NCBI RefSeq assembly: GCF_008579165.1
Contig: NZ_BKCN01000004.1
Strand: one strand, 5' to 3'
Length of the DNA: 64,000 nt
From: Iodidimonas nitroreducens
Lineage (GTDB): Bacteria > Pseudomonadota > Alphaproteobacteria > Sphingomonadales > Rhodothalassiaceae
Shown: positions 29,401 to 38,580 of the stretch, one piece after another
Position numbering within the stretch: position 1 is the first letter of the stretch
How the letters are laid out: each line of letters starts with the position of its first letter
Program-made: the position numbers and the translations under genes
The notes under the pieces: model-generated
What the model saw: only the letters and a program-made list of their open reading frames with translations
Database searches by the model: none
Told to the model about the DNA's origin: nothing

Positions 29401-29579
29401 ACCTGCGGGGCTTGTCCGGCATAGGTGGTTTTGATGATCACCTGCACATCCGAGATATCGGGGATCGCATCGAGGGGGGTGCGCATCAGGCTGTTGATCC
29501 CCCAGCCGGTGAGCAATAAGGCAAGCAGGATCATGGCAAAGCGATTTTTGACCGACCAGCGGATGATGAAATCAATCAT
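26454..29579 (-). CDS. cusA: CusA/CzcA-family heavy-metal RND efflux pump
   Basis: An inner-membrane RND transporter driven by the proton gradient that exports Cu(I)/Ag(I) across the whole envelope with CusB and CusC. It has about 1040 residues with two sets of membrane helices and large periplasmic loops. Hallmarks: MIDFIIRWSVKNRF at the N-terminus, PLDAIPDISDVQVIIKT, GIAIAIGAMVDGAIVMIEN in helix 4, and a Met-containing central region (MPIKNRTDMLATGIKTPVG). I chose ATG 29579, which matches the family start and overlaps cusB by eight bases; an ATG at 29603 is also possible. Copper specificity is supported by the neighbouring copA. Confidence 0.94.
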   Translation of the reverse strand: MIDFIIRWSVKNRFAMILLALLLTGWGINSLMRTPLDAIPDISDVQVIIKTTYAGQAPQVVEDQVTYPLTTAMLAVPGAVTVRGFSFFNDSFVYVIFEEGTDLYWARSRVLEYLSQVVPNLPDGARPALGPDATGVGWVYQYALIDRSGTHDLAALTSLQNWFLKFELQMVEGVAEVASIGGMVREYQVVVEPDRLRAHQIPLSRVISAIRRGNQETGGRVIEMAEADYMIRASGYIDDLDDLRAIPLGVDAMDTPITLADVAEIRFGPDLRRGIGELNGQGEAVGGVVIMRFGENALATIDRVKERIKALEAGLPEGVEIVETYDRSDLIDRAVKTLGTTLTEELIIVALICALFLFHPGSSLVIIISLPLGVLTAFILMHIQGINANIMSLGGIAIAIGAMVDGAIVMIENYHKHLDRAQKGDPRWPIVAHAAAEVGPSIFFSLLIIALSFAPIFALEAQEGRLFHPLAFTKTYAMAAAAGIAITILPVLMGLLVRRPYGKKRDNPVSRAVIAGYRPLLHFVLHHRKATLALCFLALISILIPFTRIGNEFMPALDEGDLLYMPSAFPAVSAGKMAQIVQQTDKLIKSLPEVASVYGKAGRATSATDPAPLSMMETTIRLKPRSEWRPGLSMKDLIAELDARVQIPGLVNVWTMPIKNRTDMLATGIKTPVGIKISGPDLSVIADLGQRIETVIAPLPGVASVFADRVVGGRYVDMSIDRQAAARHGLNIADIHDIVRSAIGGMTIGESIEGRERYPINIRYPQSLRDQIDHLRLLPILTADGADIPLSAVADLQITDGPGMIRSENARLNGWVTIDIADYDLGQFVDEAKKAVAQKIDLPAGYALKWSGQYEYMERAQKRLLTIIPLVLAIIAFLLYLNFRAFSAVVMIMGTLPLALVGGYWLMYGLGYKMSVASAAGFIALAGVAVEIGVLMIVYLDQSVARKKLEMSESGKIFGPNDLLAAVSDGALQRIRPIVMTVASTMIGLFPVMLGDGTGSEVMRRIAAPMIGGLGSALLLTTLLLPVVYYEWKKYLMERTN

Positions 29580-30837
29580 GGCGGCTGGCCCCTTGGTCTT
29601 CATGGCTCAAAAGACGCAGCAGCCCGCCTTGGATGCTGGCTTCGGAATCGAGCAGGAATTGCCCCGATGTCACCACGCGGTCTCCGGGTGCGAGGCCTTC
29701 GAGAATTTCGATCTCATCGCCCGATAAAATCCCTGATCTGACCTCGACCGGGCGAAAGCGGCCTTCCCCCAGCGCCACGATCACCCGCTCCATATCGCCG
29801 GTGCGGATAAGGGCCATGGATGGGATGGAAAGGCGGTTTGGCTGGGGATCGGCCATGATTTCAAAGCTCGCATACATCCCCGGCATCAGGGCCTGATCCG
29901 GATTGTTTAGCACCAGCCGCACCTGTCCCGTGCGGCTTTTGGGGTCGATGGCGGGATACACATAATCAACGCTGGCCGATAAGCGCACACCCGGTTGCGC
30001 TGGCAGGGTCATGATGGCCTGCTGGTCTTTTTTGACCCAGTTGATCCGGCTTTCATGCACCGCCATCCGGGCCCAGACCCGTTCCAGCCCGGCAATGCGC
30101 ATGGCGGGCTCGCTCGGCTTGATGAAGGCCCCTTCGCTGATATTGAGAGAGAGAAGAATGCCATCCCGGGGTGCCAGAATATCGATATGGGGTATCACCT
30201 TGCCCTCGCGCCGCACCATGTCGATCTGGGCTTTGGTCATGCCCAAAGACAACAGCCGTTCTTTGGCGGCATCGCGCACCATAGGATGGCCCGCATCCAG
30301 GGCTTGCAGATAATCGGCCTGGCTGGCGATCAGCGGGCGGGAATAAAGCCGGAACAACAGATCCCCTTTGGCGACAGGCTGGCCTGTTTCATTGGCCTTT
30401 AAATCTTCCACCCAGCCTTCGCTGCGCACATCGATGCTGATGATGGTGCTTTCATCATAAGTGAGCATCCCCACGGCGCTGATCCTGCGGGCGATGGGGC
30501 CCTCCTCAACCGGTGCCGTGCGAATACCCAGATTTTGCACCATCCTTGGGTCGATCTGAATGCTGGTGGGATCGCGGCCATTGGCGGGATCATCGCAGAT
30601 CGGGATCAGGTCCATCCCCATGGGCGATTTGCCCGGTTTGCTGGATCGAAAAGCTGGGTCCATCGGGGCCTGCCAATAAAGGGCTTCGCGCCCGGAGGGG
30701 CAATCGGTGCTTCGTGCCAGATTTCTTTCACCGCTCCCAAAGCCACTGATCGGCGCAAAATAACAAAAGACGAGGATAGCCATCATGATGATTGTGATCA
30801 GGATGGGCATTAAATAAGGCTTGGAATACAGGCTCAT
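29572..30837 (-). CDS. cusB: CusB-family periplasmic adaptor of RND efflux
   Basis: A membrane-fusion protein linking CusA to CusC, about 421 residues. A single N-terminal membrane anchor (LMPILITIIMMAILVFCYFA) is followed by a heavy-metal-binding domain (YWQAPMDPAFRSSKPGKSPMGMDL), a barrel-sandwich region (GTVSEGWVEDLKA-like stretch) and beta-barrel blocks (GARISGLERVWARM-like stretch). The metal-binding domain is typical of copper/silver adaptors. The start overlaps the cusC stop by four bases (ATGA). Confidence 0.93.
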   Translation of the reverse strand: MSLYSKPYLMPILITIIMMAILVFCYFAPISGFGSGERNLARSTDCPSGREALYWQAPMDPAFRSSKPGKSPMGMDLIPICDDPANGRDPTSIQIDPRMVQNLGIRTAPVEEGPIARRISAVGMLTYDESTIISIDVRSEGWVEDLKANETGQPVAKGDLLFRLYSRPLIASQADYLQALDAGHPMVRDAAKERLLSLGMTKAQIDMVRREGKVIPHIDILAPRDGILLSLNISEGAFIKPSEPAMRIAGLERVWARMAVHESRINWVKKDQQAIMTLPAQPGVRLSASVDYVYPAIDPKSRTGQVRLVLNNPDQALMPGMYASFEIMADPQPNRLSIPSMALIRTGDMERVIVALGEGRFRPVEVRSGILSGDEIEILEGLAPGDRVVTSGQFLLDSEASIQGGLLRLLSHEDQGASRHD

Positions 30838-32093
30838 GGCAGGCGGCCTTCAAAAAACAATAAATGCGCTTGGGCTTGCAGATGATCGATGCTGAGCCGA
30901 TCCAAAGTGAGCTGGGCATCAAGCTCGGCCAAACGGGCGCGGATCAGTTCGGGGAAATCGGCCAGCCCGTTCTGATAGGCGAGCGCGGAGGCCTGTGCGG
31001 TTTGCTCGGCCTTGATGATGACCGCCTTTTGATACAGGGCCTTGCGCTCGGCCAGCCTTTGCCAGGCGGCATGGCTGCGCTGCAAAAGCTGCTTCAGATC
31101 AAGAAGGCGGGCTTCGCGGGAAAGCCGGGCCGCTTGTCGCTCATGGCGGGCGGCAGAAAGGCTGCGATCCTGTCGCTTAGCTGTGAAAAGGGGAATATCA
31201 AGGGTGATCCCGGCGCTGATGAAATCATCCCGATTGCCGCCGCGCACACCATATCCCGCCTCAACCGACCAATCGGGCTTATAGTGCTGGCGGGCCAGAT
31301 CCACGGCATGATCCTGTGCTTCAATCTGGCTATCGGCCGCTAAAATCACCGGATGGTTGATCAGGCCGGCTTCCAGCGCATCGATCATCTCGGGGTGTTT
31401 CAAGGGGGGCAGATTGGGCGGCACAGGGCGGCTTGCCTCTGTGGCACCGATGGCGCGGGCGAGATCGGCTTTGGCCATATCGAGCTTGCGTTCGGCTTCG
31501 ATCAGGCGATCATCCAAGAGGCTCAATTCCAGATCCGTGCGCCACACGCTTTGGCTGCTTCCCGAACCCGATCCATAGCTGGCCGCGCTCGATTGCAGCA
31601 GATCGGTTACGGCGTCCCGGCTTTTTAAAATGCGTTCCCGGGCCCGGGTCCAATAAAAGATTTCAAGCCACGCCAGCCGGGTATCACGGATGATTTCCAA
31701 TTGCCGCAAGCTGGCGGCAAGGTTGGCACCCCGGGCCTCGGCCTGTTTTTGATCATGGCGCAGGGCAAGGGTGCGACCAGCCGGAAAGCTTTGCCGCACC
31801 ATGGTTTGATATTGCGTCATGGCTTCCTGATCGGGATCAAAGCTGGTGGGAAGATTTTGCATCCTGACCGAAATCTGCGGATCGGGAAGCTGGGATTGCG
31901 CCACCGATTGATCATCAAGGGCTTTTGCCTGTTCGCGATGGAGCACGACCGATGGATCATCGATTTGCAGTGCTGTCATCACCGCCTCATCAAGATGAAG
32001 CGGCTGTGTTTGGGCTAAAGCCTGTGGCGCACTGAAAGCGAATAACGCGCTCAAAAGCCCCGGCAGGTAGAAGGGGAGACGGATCGATTGCAT
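30834..32093 (-). CDS. cusC: CusC-like TolC-family outer-membrane channel
   Basis: The outer-membrane exit duct of the copper RND pump, about 419 residues. A signal peptide (FYLPGLLSALFAFSAPQALA) is followed by two outer-membrane efflux repeats with long coiled-coil helices (LRQLEIIRDTRLAWLEIFYWTRARERIL and the mirrored RLSREARLLDLKQLLQRSHAAW region). ATG 32093, preceded by GAGGTG, is preferred to the TTG at 32105. It is first in cusCBA. Confidence 0.9.
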   Translation of the reverse strand: MQSIRLPFYLPGLLSALFAFSAPQALAQTQPLHLDEAVMTALQIDDPSVVLHREQAKALDDQSVAQSQLPDPQISVRMQNLPTSFDPDQEAMTQYQTMVRQSFPAGRTLALRHDQKQAEARGANLAASLRQLEIIRDTRLAWLEIFYWTRARERILKSRDAVTDLLQSSAASYGSGSGSSQSVWRTDLELSLLDDRLIEAERKLDMAKADLARAIGATEASRPVPPNLPPLKHPEMIDALEAGLINHPVILAADSQIEAQDHAVDLARQHYKPDWSVEAGYGVRGGNRDDFISAGITLDIPLFTAKRQDRSLSAARHERQAARLSREARLLDLKQLLQRSHAAWQRLAERKALYQKAVIIKAEQTAQASALAYQNGLADFPELIRARLAELDAQLTLDRLSIDHLQAQAHLLFFEGRLP

Positions 32094-32180
32094 ACCGCAC
32101 CTCAAAGAGGGTGTCTGACATTTTGATGAGGATCACAGGCTTTGCGCCGCCTTTATCGGGGCGCGCCTATGGGTTCATTG

Positions 32181-32548
32181 TCAGGCGGTTCGCGGGGGGC
32201 GGAGCATGGTTGCCATCGTCATCCCGATGAGATGAAATCCGCTATGATGGGCAATGCTTTGGGGGATCGGATGATCGGCCTGTTGTGGGCTCAAGGGGGT
32301 AATGCCCGTCAGGCTTGTGCGCAATGCTGGGCGCAATCGGTGGCCGACATATCGCAGCTTTGCGCCGCGGCTGTGCAATCGGGAAGGCCCTGGGATGCAG
32401 TGCTGTCTGTCGCCATATCAACGGAATGCATCCCGCTTTCCATAGAGCAAAAGGCATAGGCTGAAGGCGCAACAAGGATTGACAGCAGCATAGAGAGCAA
32501 GCCGATCACAGCGCTCAAGCGCATTTTATGCTGTCTTGCTGTGCTCAT
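32181..32548 (-). CDS. Small exported Met/Cys/His-rich protein of the copper locus (one frameshift)
   Basis: A short protein with a signal peptide (MRLSAVIGLLSMLLSILVAPSAYA). A Cys/Met/His-rich stretch follows (FCSMESGMHSVDMATD, then QSCDMSATDCAQHCAQ). Restoring one C at about 32312 extends it into LTGITPLSPQQADHP...TMLRPPRTA, whose Pro-rich ending is common among small proteins of copper loci. The metal-ligand content and the position between cusC and copA suggest periplasmic copper binding. No named family was assigned with certainty. The start is ATG 32548 or 32524. Confidence 0.6.
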
Positions 32549-32722
32549 GTCGTCAATTTGCTTTGCGTCATCCATGAAAATGCAAACATGAAAATGCGGA
32601 TCGGCCATCACGCTTTCATTGTGCTTAGCATGGCTTGGCGATGCTTGTCAGCCTTGAATTTGCCGATCCTTGTTTGCATCTTAATCATGGAACAGAAAAA
32701 AATCGTGAATTCAGGATTTTAA

Positions 32723-34944
32723 ATGACCCAACAAGCGCATCCACATTCCGATCATGCCTGTTGCGCGGCAGCATCCGGTCCAGCATCAAACAAGGCCCCC
32801 AAAACTGTCAAGGATGATCCATCCGCAGATGCCCTTTACACCTGCCCGATGCATCCTGAAATCCGCCAATCCACCCCCGGATCCTGCCCCATTTGCGGTA
32901 TGGCTTTGGAACGATCCGGTCTGCCCACAGGGGAAGAGCCCGATAATCCCGAACTGCGCGATTTCAAACGCCGCTTTTTTGTGGGGGTGGCGCTCACCTT
33001 GCCGGTTCTGCTGCTGGCCATGGGGCCGATGCTGGGCCTGCCGATCCGCGATTGGCTGGGCACGAGCTTTGCCCTTTGGCTTGAAATGCTGCTGGCAACC
33101 CCGGTGATTTTTTATTCCGGCTGGGTGTTCCTCAAGCGCGGGGCGATATCCTTTAAAACCGGCCATCTCAATATGTTCAGCCTGATTGCCATCGGGGTGC
33201 TGGCGGCCTGGGGCTTCAGCGTGGTGGCGGTATTGGCACCAGAGGTCTTCCCGCCGGGCTTTCGCGGGGCCGATGGCCATGTGGGCGTTTATTTCGAGGC
33301 CGGGGCGGTGATCGTGGTGCTGGTTTTGCTGGGGCAGATATTGGAATTGGGGGCGCGGATCGCACCGGTGCGGCGCTTTCGGCTCTGCTTGATCTGGCCG
33401 CCAAACAGGCTTTGGTGATCCGTGCGGATGGCCGCGAGGAGATGATCGCCATCGAGGATGTGGCCGTGGGTGATCATCTGCGCGTGCGCCCCGGGGAAAA
33501 GGTGCCCGCCGATGGGGTGGTGATCGAAGGGCGATCATCGGTTGATGAATCGATGATCACGGGGGAAGCCGTGCCGGTCGAGAAAACAGCGGGCGATCCG
33601 GTCACGGGGGCGACCCTCAATGGCACCGGCGCGCTGGTGATCGAGGCTAAAAGAATAGGCGAAGACAGCACGCTGAGCCAGATTGTTGAGATGGTTGCGA
33701 ATGCGAGGCGGTCGCGCGCGCCCATTCAAAAACTGGCCGATGCGGTGGCGGGCAAATTTGTGCCTGCGGTGATCGGGGCATCTGTTTTGGCATTTATGGC
33801 ATGGGCGGTTTTCGGGCCATCCCCGGCTTATGCCTATGCGCTGGTTTCGGCGATTGCGGTTTTGATCATTGCCTGCCCCTGTGCCCTTGGTTTGGCCACC
33901 CCGATGTCGATCATGACCGCGACCGGGCGCGGCGCCGAGGCGGGGGTTTTGATCCGCAATGCCGAAGCGCTGGAGCGCTTTGCCAGGGTTGATATCCTGA
34001 TCCTTGATAAAACCGGCACGCTGACCGAAGGCCATCCAAGGCTGGTGGGGATCGAGGCCGGGGCCGATTATAAGGAGCAGGATCTTTTACATTTTGCCGC
34101 AAGCCTTGAACGGGGATCGGAACATCCGCTGGCCGAAGCTATCGTGAAAGGAGCCATGGATCGCGGGCATGAACTTTCCAAAACAGTGGATTTTGAAGCC
34201 ATCACCGGCAAAGGCGTGAAAGGCCGGGTGGATGATCATGATATTGCCTTGGGCACGGCTCTTTTGCTCGATGATTTGGGGCTCAAGGCCGGTGATTGGT
34301 CTGCCCGGGCCGACGCCCGGCGCGATGAGGGCGAAACCGTGATGTTTGTGGTGATCGATGGGGCTGTGGCGGGATTGGTGCGCGTGGCCGACCCGGTGAA
34401 AGAAAGCACGCCCGCAGCCCTTACCGCCTTGCATGAACTGGGGTTCAGGATCGTGATGGCGACGGGCGATCATCAGCGCACGGCCAAAGCGGTGGCCGGA
34501 AAGCTGGGGATCGATGATATTCGTGCCGAGGTATTGCCGGAAGATAAGGCCCGCATCATCAAGGATTTTCAGGCTCAGGGCCATCGGGTGGCCATGGCCG
34601 GGGATGGGGTGAATGATGCCCCGGCCCTGGCGCAGGCCGATGTGGGGATCGCCATGGGCACCGGCGCTGATGTGGCCATCGAAAGTGCCGGGATCACCTT
34701 GGTAAAGGGCGATCTGAACGGGATCGTGCGGGCCCGAAGATTGGCCTTGGCGACCATGCGCAATATCCGCCAGAATCTTTTTTTCGCGTTCATCTACAAT
34801 GGATTGGGTGTGCCCGTGGCGGCGGGGGTGCTTTATCCGTTTTTTGGATTTTTGCTCTCTCCCATGGTGGCGGCAGCGGCCATGAGCCTGTCATCGGTTT
34901 CGGTGATCGCCAATGCCTTGCGGCTCCGCACCGCAAGGCTGTGA
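32723..34944 (+). CDS. copA: Cu(I)-translocating P1B-type ATPase CopA (one frameshift)
   Basis: Exports Cu(I) from the cytoplasm using ATP. The N-terminus has His/Cys-rich HSDHACCAAA and a YHS-like metal-binding domain (YTCPMHPEIRQSTPGSCPICGM) in place of an HMA domain. Later come the helix motif IACPCALGLATP with the CPC metal site, the DKTGTLTEGHP phosphorylation site, the HP dipeptide in GSEHPLAEAI and GDGVNDAPALAQADVGIAMG. The frame breaks at about 33358: one more G restores ARDRTGAALSALLDLAAKQA. It is divergent from the cus operon, so the shared upstream region 32612-32722 probably carries copper-responsive promoters, although no clear CueR box was seen. Confidence 0.92.
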
Positions 34945-34953
34945 TTGGCAAGT

Positions 34954-36249
34954 CTATGACGGGTGTTTTTTGACCTGCCAGCTTCCGCGCTTCTTTTCGA
35001 TCAGGCCGAAAATTATGTAAATCACGGTGAGCACAGCCAAAAAGACGGCCAAAGATTGCCATACGGCATCGGGATTATTTTCAACCACAAAAGGCTCGAT
35101 CAGCAAGGCAGAGAGAAACTGCCCCATGAACATGGCTGTGGTCACGAGCCCCACGGCCATGCCCCGGCGGCTGGGGGCGGTAAAGGACATGATCCAATCG
35201 CTTTGATTAGGGATAAAAAGCCCAAATCCAATTCCGGCGATCAACATGCCGAGCAAAGTTGAATAATAGCCTGGCATTAAAGTGAGGATCAGATAACCAA
35301 ACCCCATGGTGCCAAAGATCAGTGCATAGATCGACGTGTAATTGAGCCGCGCCTTGACCTTGTTATACCAGATCGAAACCAGCGCCCCCATGCCATTGGC
35401 CACAACCACGGCCCAGCTGAAATAAAGCGGTGAAAGCCCGAATTTATCTTCGTAAAAAAAGCGCAATTGCACGGGCGTTACAAAAAACAACGCAGAGGCC
35501 AATGTGGCGGAAATGAACACGAACAAAGCCGGGCCTTTGGGGATGGCCTCGAGCTTGTAGGCGGCGCGGGATGCTATGGTGGAGGGGCCTTTTTCGGGCA
35601 TGCTTTCGGTAATTTTGAAAATCACGAAGGGCAAAAGCACGAAGCTCAGCAAATAGCCCAAAAAGGGCGATTGCCAATCCAGTTCGGCCAGATAGCCACC
35701 GATGAGCATGAAACCAAGGCCGCCGAATTTGACCGCCGAACCCTGCCAGCCCAGAAATTTTTTGCGCTCTTCGCCGACAAAATAATCGCCAACCATGGCA
35801 ACGGTGGATGTTTTGATCCCGGCAATGGCAATCCCAAGGATGGCGCGGCCGATGAACATGAAGAGGAAGCTATCGGCCCAATAGGTGGAAACACCGCTGA
35901 TGCCAAATACCACCAAAGAGACATTGAGCAGGGATTTCCGCCCCCAGCGATCGCAGATCCAGCCGGTAATCGGCGCCCCGATGATGATGAACAAAGCGGG
36001 CACCGAAAGCAGCACGAATTTAACCAGAAAGCGCGGCCCGGTTTCCCCAAAAATAGCTTCCACAAGGGCCATGATGGCCAGCGCGAAGGGCTCGTTCTGT
36101 GCCTGATCGGTAAAGGCTTCAACGATCCCGGTCATGGCGGGGGCCGCCAATGGGGTGGACAGCAGCGCCACGGCTGTCGCCAGCAGGATGGTGATTTTTC
36201 CGACGAAGGAAAGCTGCGGCAGATCGCTGGATTTGGCCCCTGTCATCAT
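34954..36249 (-). CDS. Major facilitator superfamily transporter
   Basis: About 431 residues with about twelve hydrophobic segments. MFS motif A-like sequence GWICDRWGRKSLLNVSLVVFG follows the second helix, and AGIGFGLFIPNQSDWIMSF lies near the end of the second half. ATG 36249, preceded by AAGGGA, was chosen; the longer frame to 36339 begins with a basic, non-membrane leader. The substrate cannot be told. It converges on copA, and nothing in the sequence ties it to copper. Confidence 0.85.
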   Translation of the reverse strand: MMTGAKSSDLPQLSFVGKITILLATAVALLSTPLAAPAMTGIVEAFTDQAQNEPFALAIMALVEAIFGETGPRFLVKFVLLSVPALFIIIGAPITGWICDRWGRKSLLNVSLVVFGISGVSTYWADSFLFMFIGRAILGIAIAGIKTSTVAMVGDYFVGEERKKFLGWQGSAVKFGGLGFMLIGGYLAELDWQSPFLGYLLSFVLLPFVIFKITESMPEKGPSTIASRAAYKLEAIPKGPALFVFISATLASALFFVTPVQLRFFYEDKFGLSPLYFSWAVVVANGMGALVSIWYNKVKARLNYTSIYALIFGTMGFGYLILTLMPGYYSTLLGMLIAGIGFGLFIPNQSDWIMSFTAPSRRGMAVGLVTTAMFMGQFLSALLIEPFVVENNPDAVWQSLAVFLAVLTVIYIIFGLIEKKRGSWQVKKHPS

Positions 36250-36394
36250 TTGTCCCTTATGCTTTATGTTATGGATGCGTGTTCGCTTCTTCTGAAATGC
36301 TTCCTTGTGGTGAGAACGCAAACGTTTGTGTTGACGCATCTTAGCACAGGTCTTGAAATGTTCAAGCGCCGGATCACAGGCTTTTAAGGGGGGG

Positions 36395-36473
<79 letters not shown>

Positions 36474-36543
36474 ACAGCGCCGTTCATAAGGCGCATCAAA
36501 GCCCAGCGCAAGGGGCGATCTGCGCTGATCGCTCTGGAAAATC

Positions 36544-37131
36544 TCAAGGCTGTGGTTGGTCGGCTTTGCTTTCAGGCTCCATATTGCCAAAAATAGCATG
36601 GCGAACCAGATCGCCGGGCTTGATCCCAAGCTTTTGGGCGGTGCCCTGATTAAGCTCCAAAACGCCTAAAACCCGGCCGCGAGACTGCACCGGCGGGCTG
36701 ATCTGATGCGGGGTGCCCGGCTCGATATTGGCAATCCGCCCATCCGAGCGGATAAAAATCAGATCAAGGGGCAGAAAGGTATTTTTCATCCAGAAGCTGG
36801 CGCGCACCGGCATGCCCATATCAAAAAGCATGCCTTCATTTTCGGGCATGTCCCGGCGATACATCAGCCCGATGGTGCGTTTCTCCTCGTCATTGGCCAG
36901 TTGCACGGAAAAATGCACCGGCCCCTGATCGGTTTCGATCAAAAGATCCGAAAGGGGCAGGGATTGCGGCTCCTGGGCATTGGCATAAGACAAAGGCACC
37001 AAAAGCAGCAAAAGACCAAGCAGAAAAATGCGCGGCTGCAAGGCTTTGGGCAAGGCATGAGAAGAGCGGAGAAGATGGGCAAAAAAGGACATGTTCAGAT
37101 CCATTTGGGCGCTTTGCGGCGCTGATTTCAA
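36544..37131 (-). CDS. DUF192-family exported protein
   Basis: A COG1430/DUF192 protein with an N-terminal membrane or signal segment (IFLLGLLLLLVPLSYANA). The family blocks are TIGLMYRRDMPENEGMLFDM, FWMKNTFLPLDLIFI, IEPGTPHQISPPVQSRGRVLGVLELNQGTA and LGIKPGDLV. The function of the family is not well established. The TTG at 37131 overlaps the cold-shock gene stop, but ATG 37104 or 37092 are equally possible. It is co-directional with that gene. Confidence 0.85.
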   Translation of the reverse strand: MKSAPQSAQMDLNMSFFAHLLRSSHALPKALQPRIFLLGLLLLLVPLSYANAQEPQSLPLSDLLIETDQGPVHFSVQLANDEEKRTIGLMYRRDMPENEGMLFDMGMPVRASFWMKNTFLPLDLIFIRSDGRIANIEPGTPHQISPPVQSRGRVLGVLELNQGTAQKLGIKPGDLVRHAIFGNMEPESKADQPQP

Positions 37132-37709
37132 TCGGCAGGGGGAAGGATATGGGTCACAAGCGGGCCGCGCTCGCTGTGGCCCAGAATGGCTCTCACCTTT
37201 TGGCCGGGAAAAAGTTCCAGAAATCCGGCTTGGCGCACGGTTTCCATATGCACGAAGATATCCTGATAGCCATCACCTTGCGAAACAAAGCCATAGCCCT
37301 TCAAGCGATTGAACCATTTGACCGTGCAATCAACCGGATCATCGGTGGATTTCGGTGGCGGCGGGTGATCATCCATCTGCCGGGCCGGGGATTGCCGGAT
37401 AAAACCATCCCGATGGTTGATCTGTTCATCATCGGGGGATCGGGCCGTGGAAAGATCAAGGGTGATCACCCGCACGGCCTGCCATCCCCGCGCCTGTTTT
37501 GCAGCCTTGCAGACAACGCTGGTGCCTTCGGGAACCGAGCGCCGCCCCACATCGCGCAAAACCGAGAAATGCAGCAGAATATCCCCTTTATCATCATCGG
37601 TTTCGATGAAGCCAAAGCCTTTCATCGCATCAAACCATTTGACAACGCCGCTCACCGTAACGGCCGATGCCTCGATATCCTTTAAAGGCTTGTGCCCAAG
37701 AGGTGCCAT
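37128..37709 (-). CDS. Cold-shock protein with two CSD domains
   Basis: About 193 residues with two cold-shock domains. The first carries VVKWFDAMKGFGFIETDDDKGDILLHFS and the second CTVKWFNRLKGYGFVSQGDGYQDIFVHME. Both keep the RNP1-like K-G-(F/Y)-GF core and the RNP2-like (I/L)(L/F)(L/V)H core. A charged Pro-rich linker joins them. Such double-domain proteins are typical of alphaproteobacteria and bind single-stranded RNA or DNA. Confidence 0.92.
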   Translation of the reverse strand: MAPLGHKPLKDIEASAVTVSGVVKWFDAMKGFGFIETDDDKGDILLHFSVLRDVGRRSVPEGTSVVCKAAKQARGWQAVRVITLDLSTARSPDDEQINHRDGFIRQSPARQMDDHPPPPKSTDDPVDCTVKWFNRLKGYGFVSQGDGYQDIFVHMETVRQAGFLELFPGQKVRAILGHSERGPLVTHILPPAD

Positions 37710-37937
37710 CCTCTGCTTCCCTCATCACGTCTATCTGTTCTTCAAATAGTATCACCAGAAAAAAGAATGCTGCAATCCTCAAGGCAAAGCCAAGGCTTTG
37801 TAATCGGCGAGAAAGCGCTTAAATCATAGCGGGTGATTTTATCAGGTTGGATGGTGGTGTTCATCAGCCGGGCTTGATGGGCCTTCAAGCCTGACTCGAA
37901 ATCTGCCTTGATGGGCTCAGCTTTTTAGGAGCGAGAG

Positions 37938-38576
37938 ATGAAATTGAGCGGCGAAACGGTGATAAAAGCCCCGCGCGCGATTGTGTGGGATGCCTTGAAT
38001 GATGAAACCCTGCTGATCGAATGCATTCCGGGGTGCGAGGCTTTGGAACGCATCAGCGATGATGAACTGGCTGCAGCGATCACCGCGAAAGTGGGGCCGG
38101 TTACGGCAAAATTCAAAGGCGAGGTGCGCCTTGAGAATGTCAATCCGCCGCTGTCTTATACCCTGATCGGGCAGGGCAAGGGGGCGGCGGGCTTTGCCCG
38201 GGGCCGCGCCGATGTGGCTTTGCATGCGCTATCGGATGATCAAACCCGCCTTGATTGGTCGGCAGAAGCCAGTATTGGCGGCAAGCTGGCGCAGATGGGG
38301 GCGCGACTGATCGATAGCACTGCCAAAAAATATGCCGAAGGATTTTTCGGCAGTTTTTCCGCCCTCACCGAGGACCGCGCGGCCCAAGCGCGTGAAGCAG
38401 AGGCGCTTGAAGCCCAGACTCGTGCCGTCGAGGATGCAGCGCAGGCCGAAACGGTCGAAGATCAGCCATCATCAGCAAAGCTGGAGCCAAAGCTGCGCCC
38501 GGGGCTGTCCTCCTGGATATGGGTTTCGGTTTTGCTGCTGCTCATCCTGGCCGTGCTTTATGCCTATGGGGCTTGA
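37938..38576 (+). CDS. coxG: CoxG-family SRPBCC protein (CO dehydrogenase subunit G type)
   Basis: An SRPBCC/START-like protein. The N-terminus MKLSGETVIKAPRAIVWDALNDE and the CIPGCEALE block are the CoxG signature. The C-terminus has a linker rich in Ala/Glu and one hydrophobic helix (SWIWVSVLLLLILAVLYAY), which should anchor it to the inner membrane. CoxG helps to recruit CoxD or mature molybdenum hydroxylases. Followed immediately by xdhC and mocA-like genes, it belongs to a maturation cluster. A ribosome-binding site AGGAGCGAGA precedes it. Confidence 0.88.
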   Translation: MKLSGETVIKAPRAIVWDALNDETLLIECIPGCEALERISDDELAAAITAKVGPVTAKFKGEVRLENVNPPLSYTLIGQGKGAAGFARGRADVALHALSDDQTRLDWSAEASIGGKLAQMGARLIDSTAKKYAEGFFGSFSALTEDRAAQAREAEALEAQTRAVEDAAQAETVEDQPSSAKLEPKLRPGLSSWIWVSVLLLLILAVLYAYGA

Positions 38577-38580
38577 GATC

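Noticed and set aside
32612..32722. A CueR-type operator between the copper genes
   Set aside because: No dyad with the expected CCTTCC/GGAAGG-like arms and 19-bp spacer was visible.
37776..37800. CAAAGCC-AA-GGCTTTG palindrome as a terminator
   Set aside because: The loop is too short and no T-run follows.
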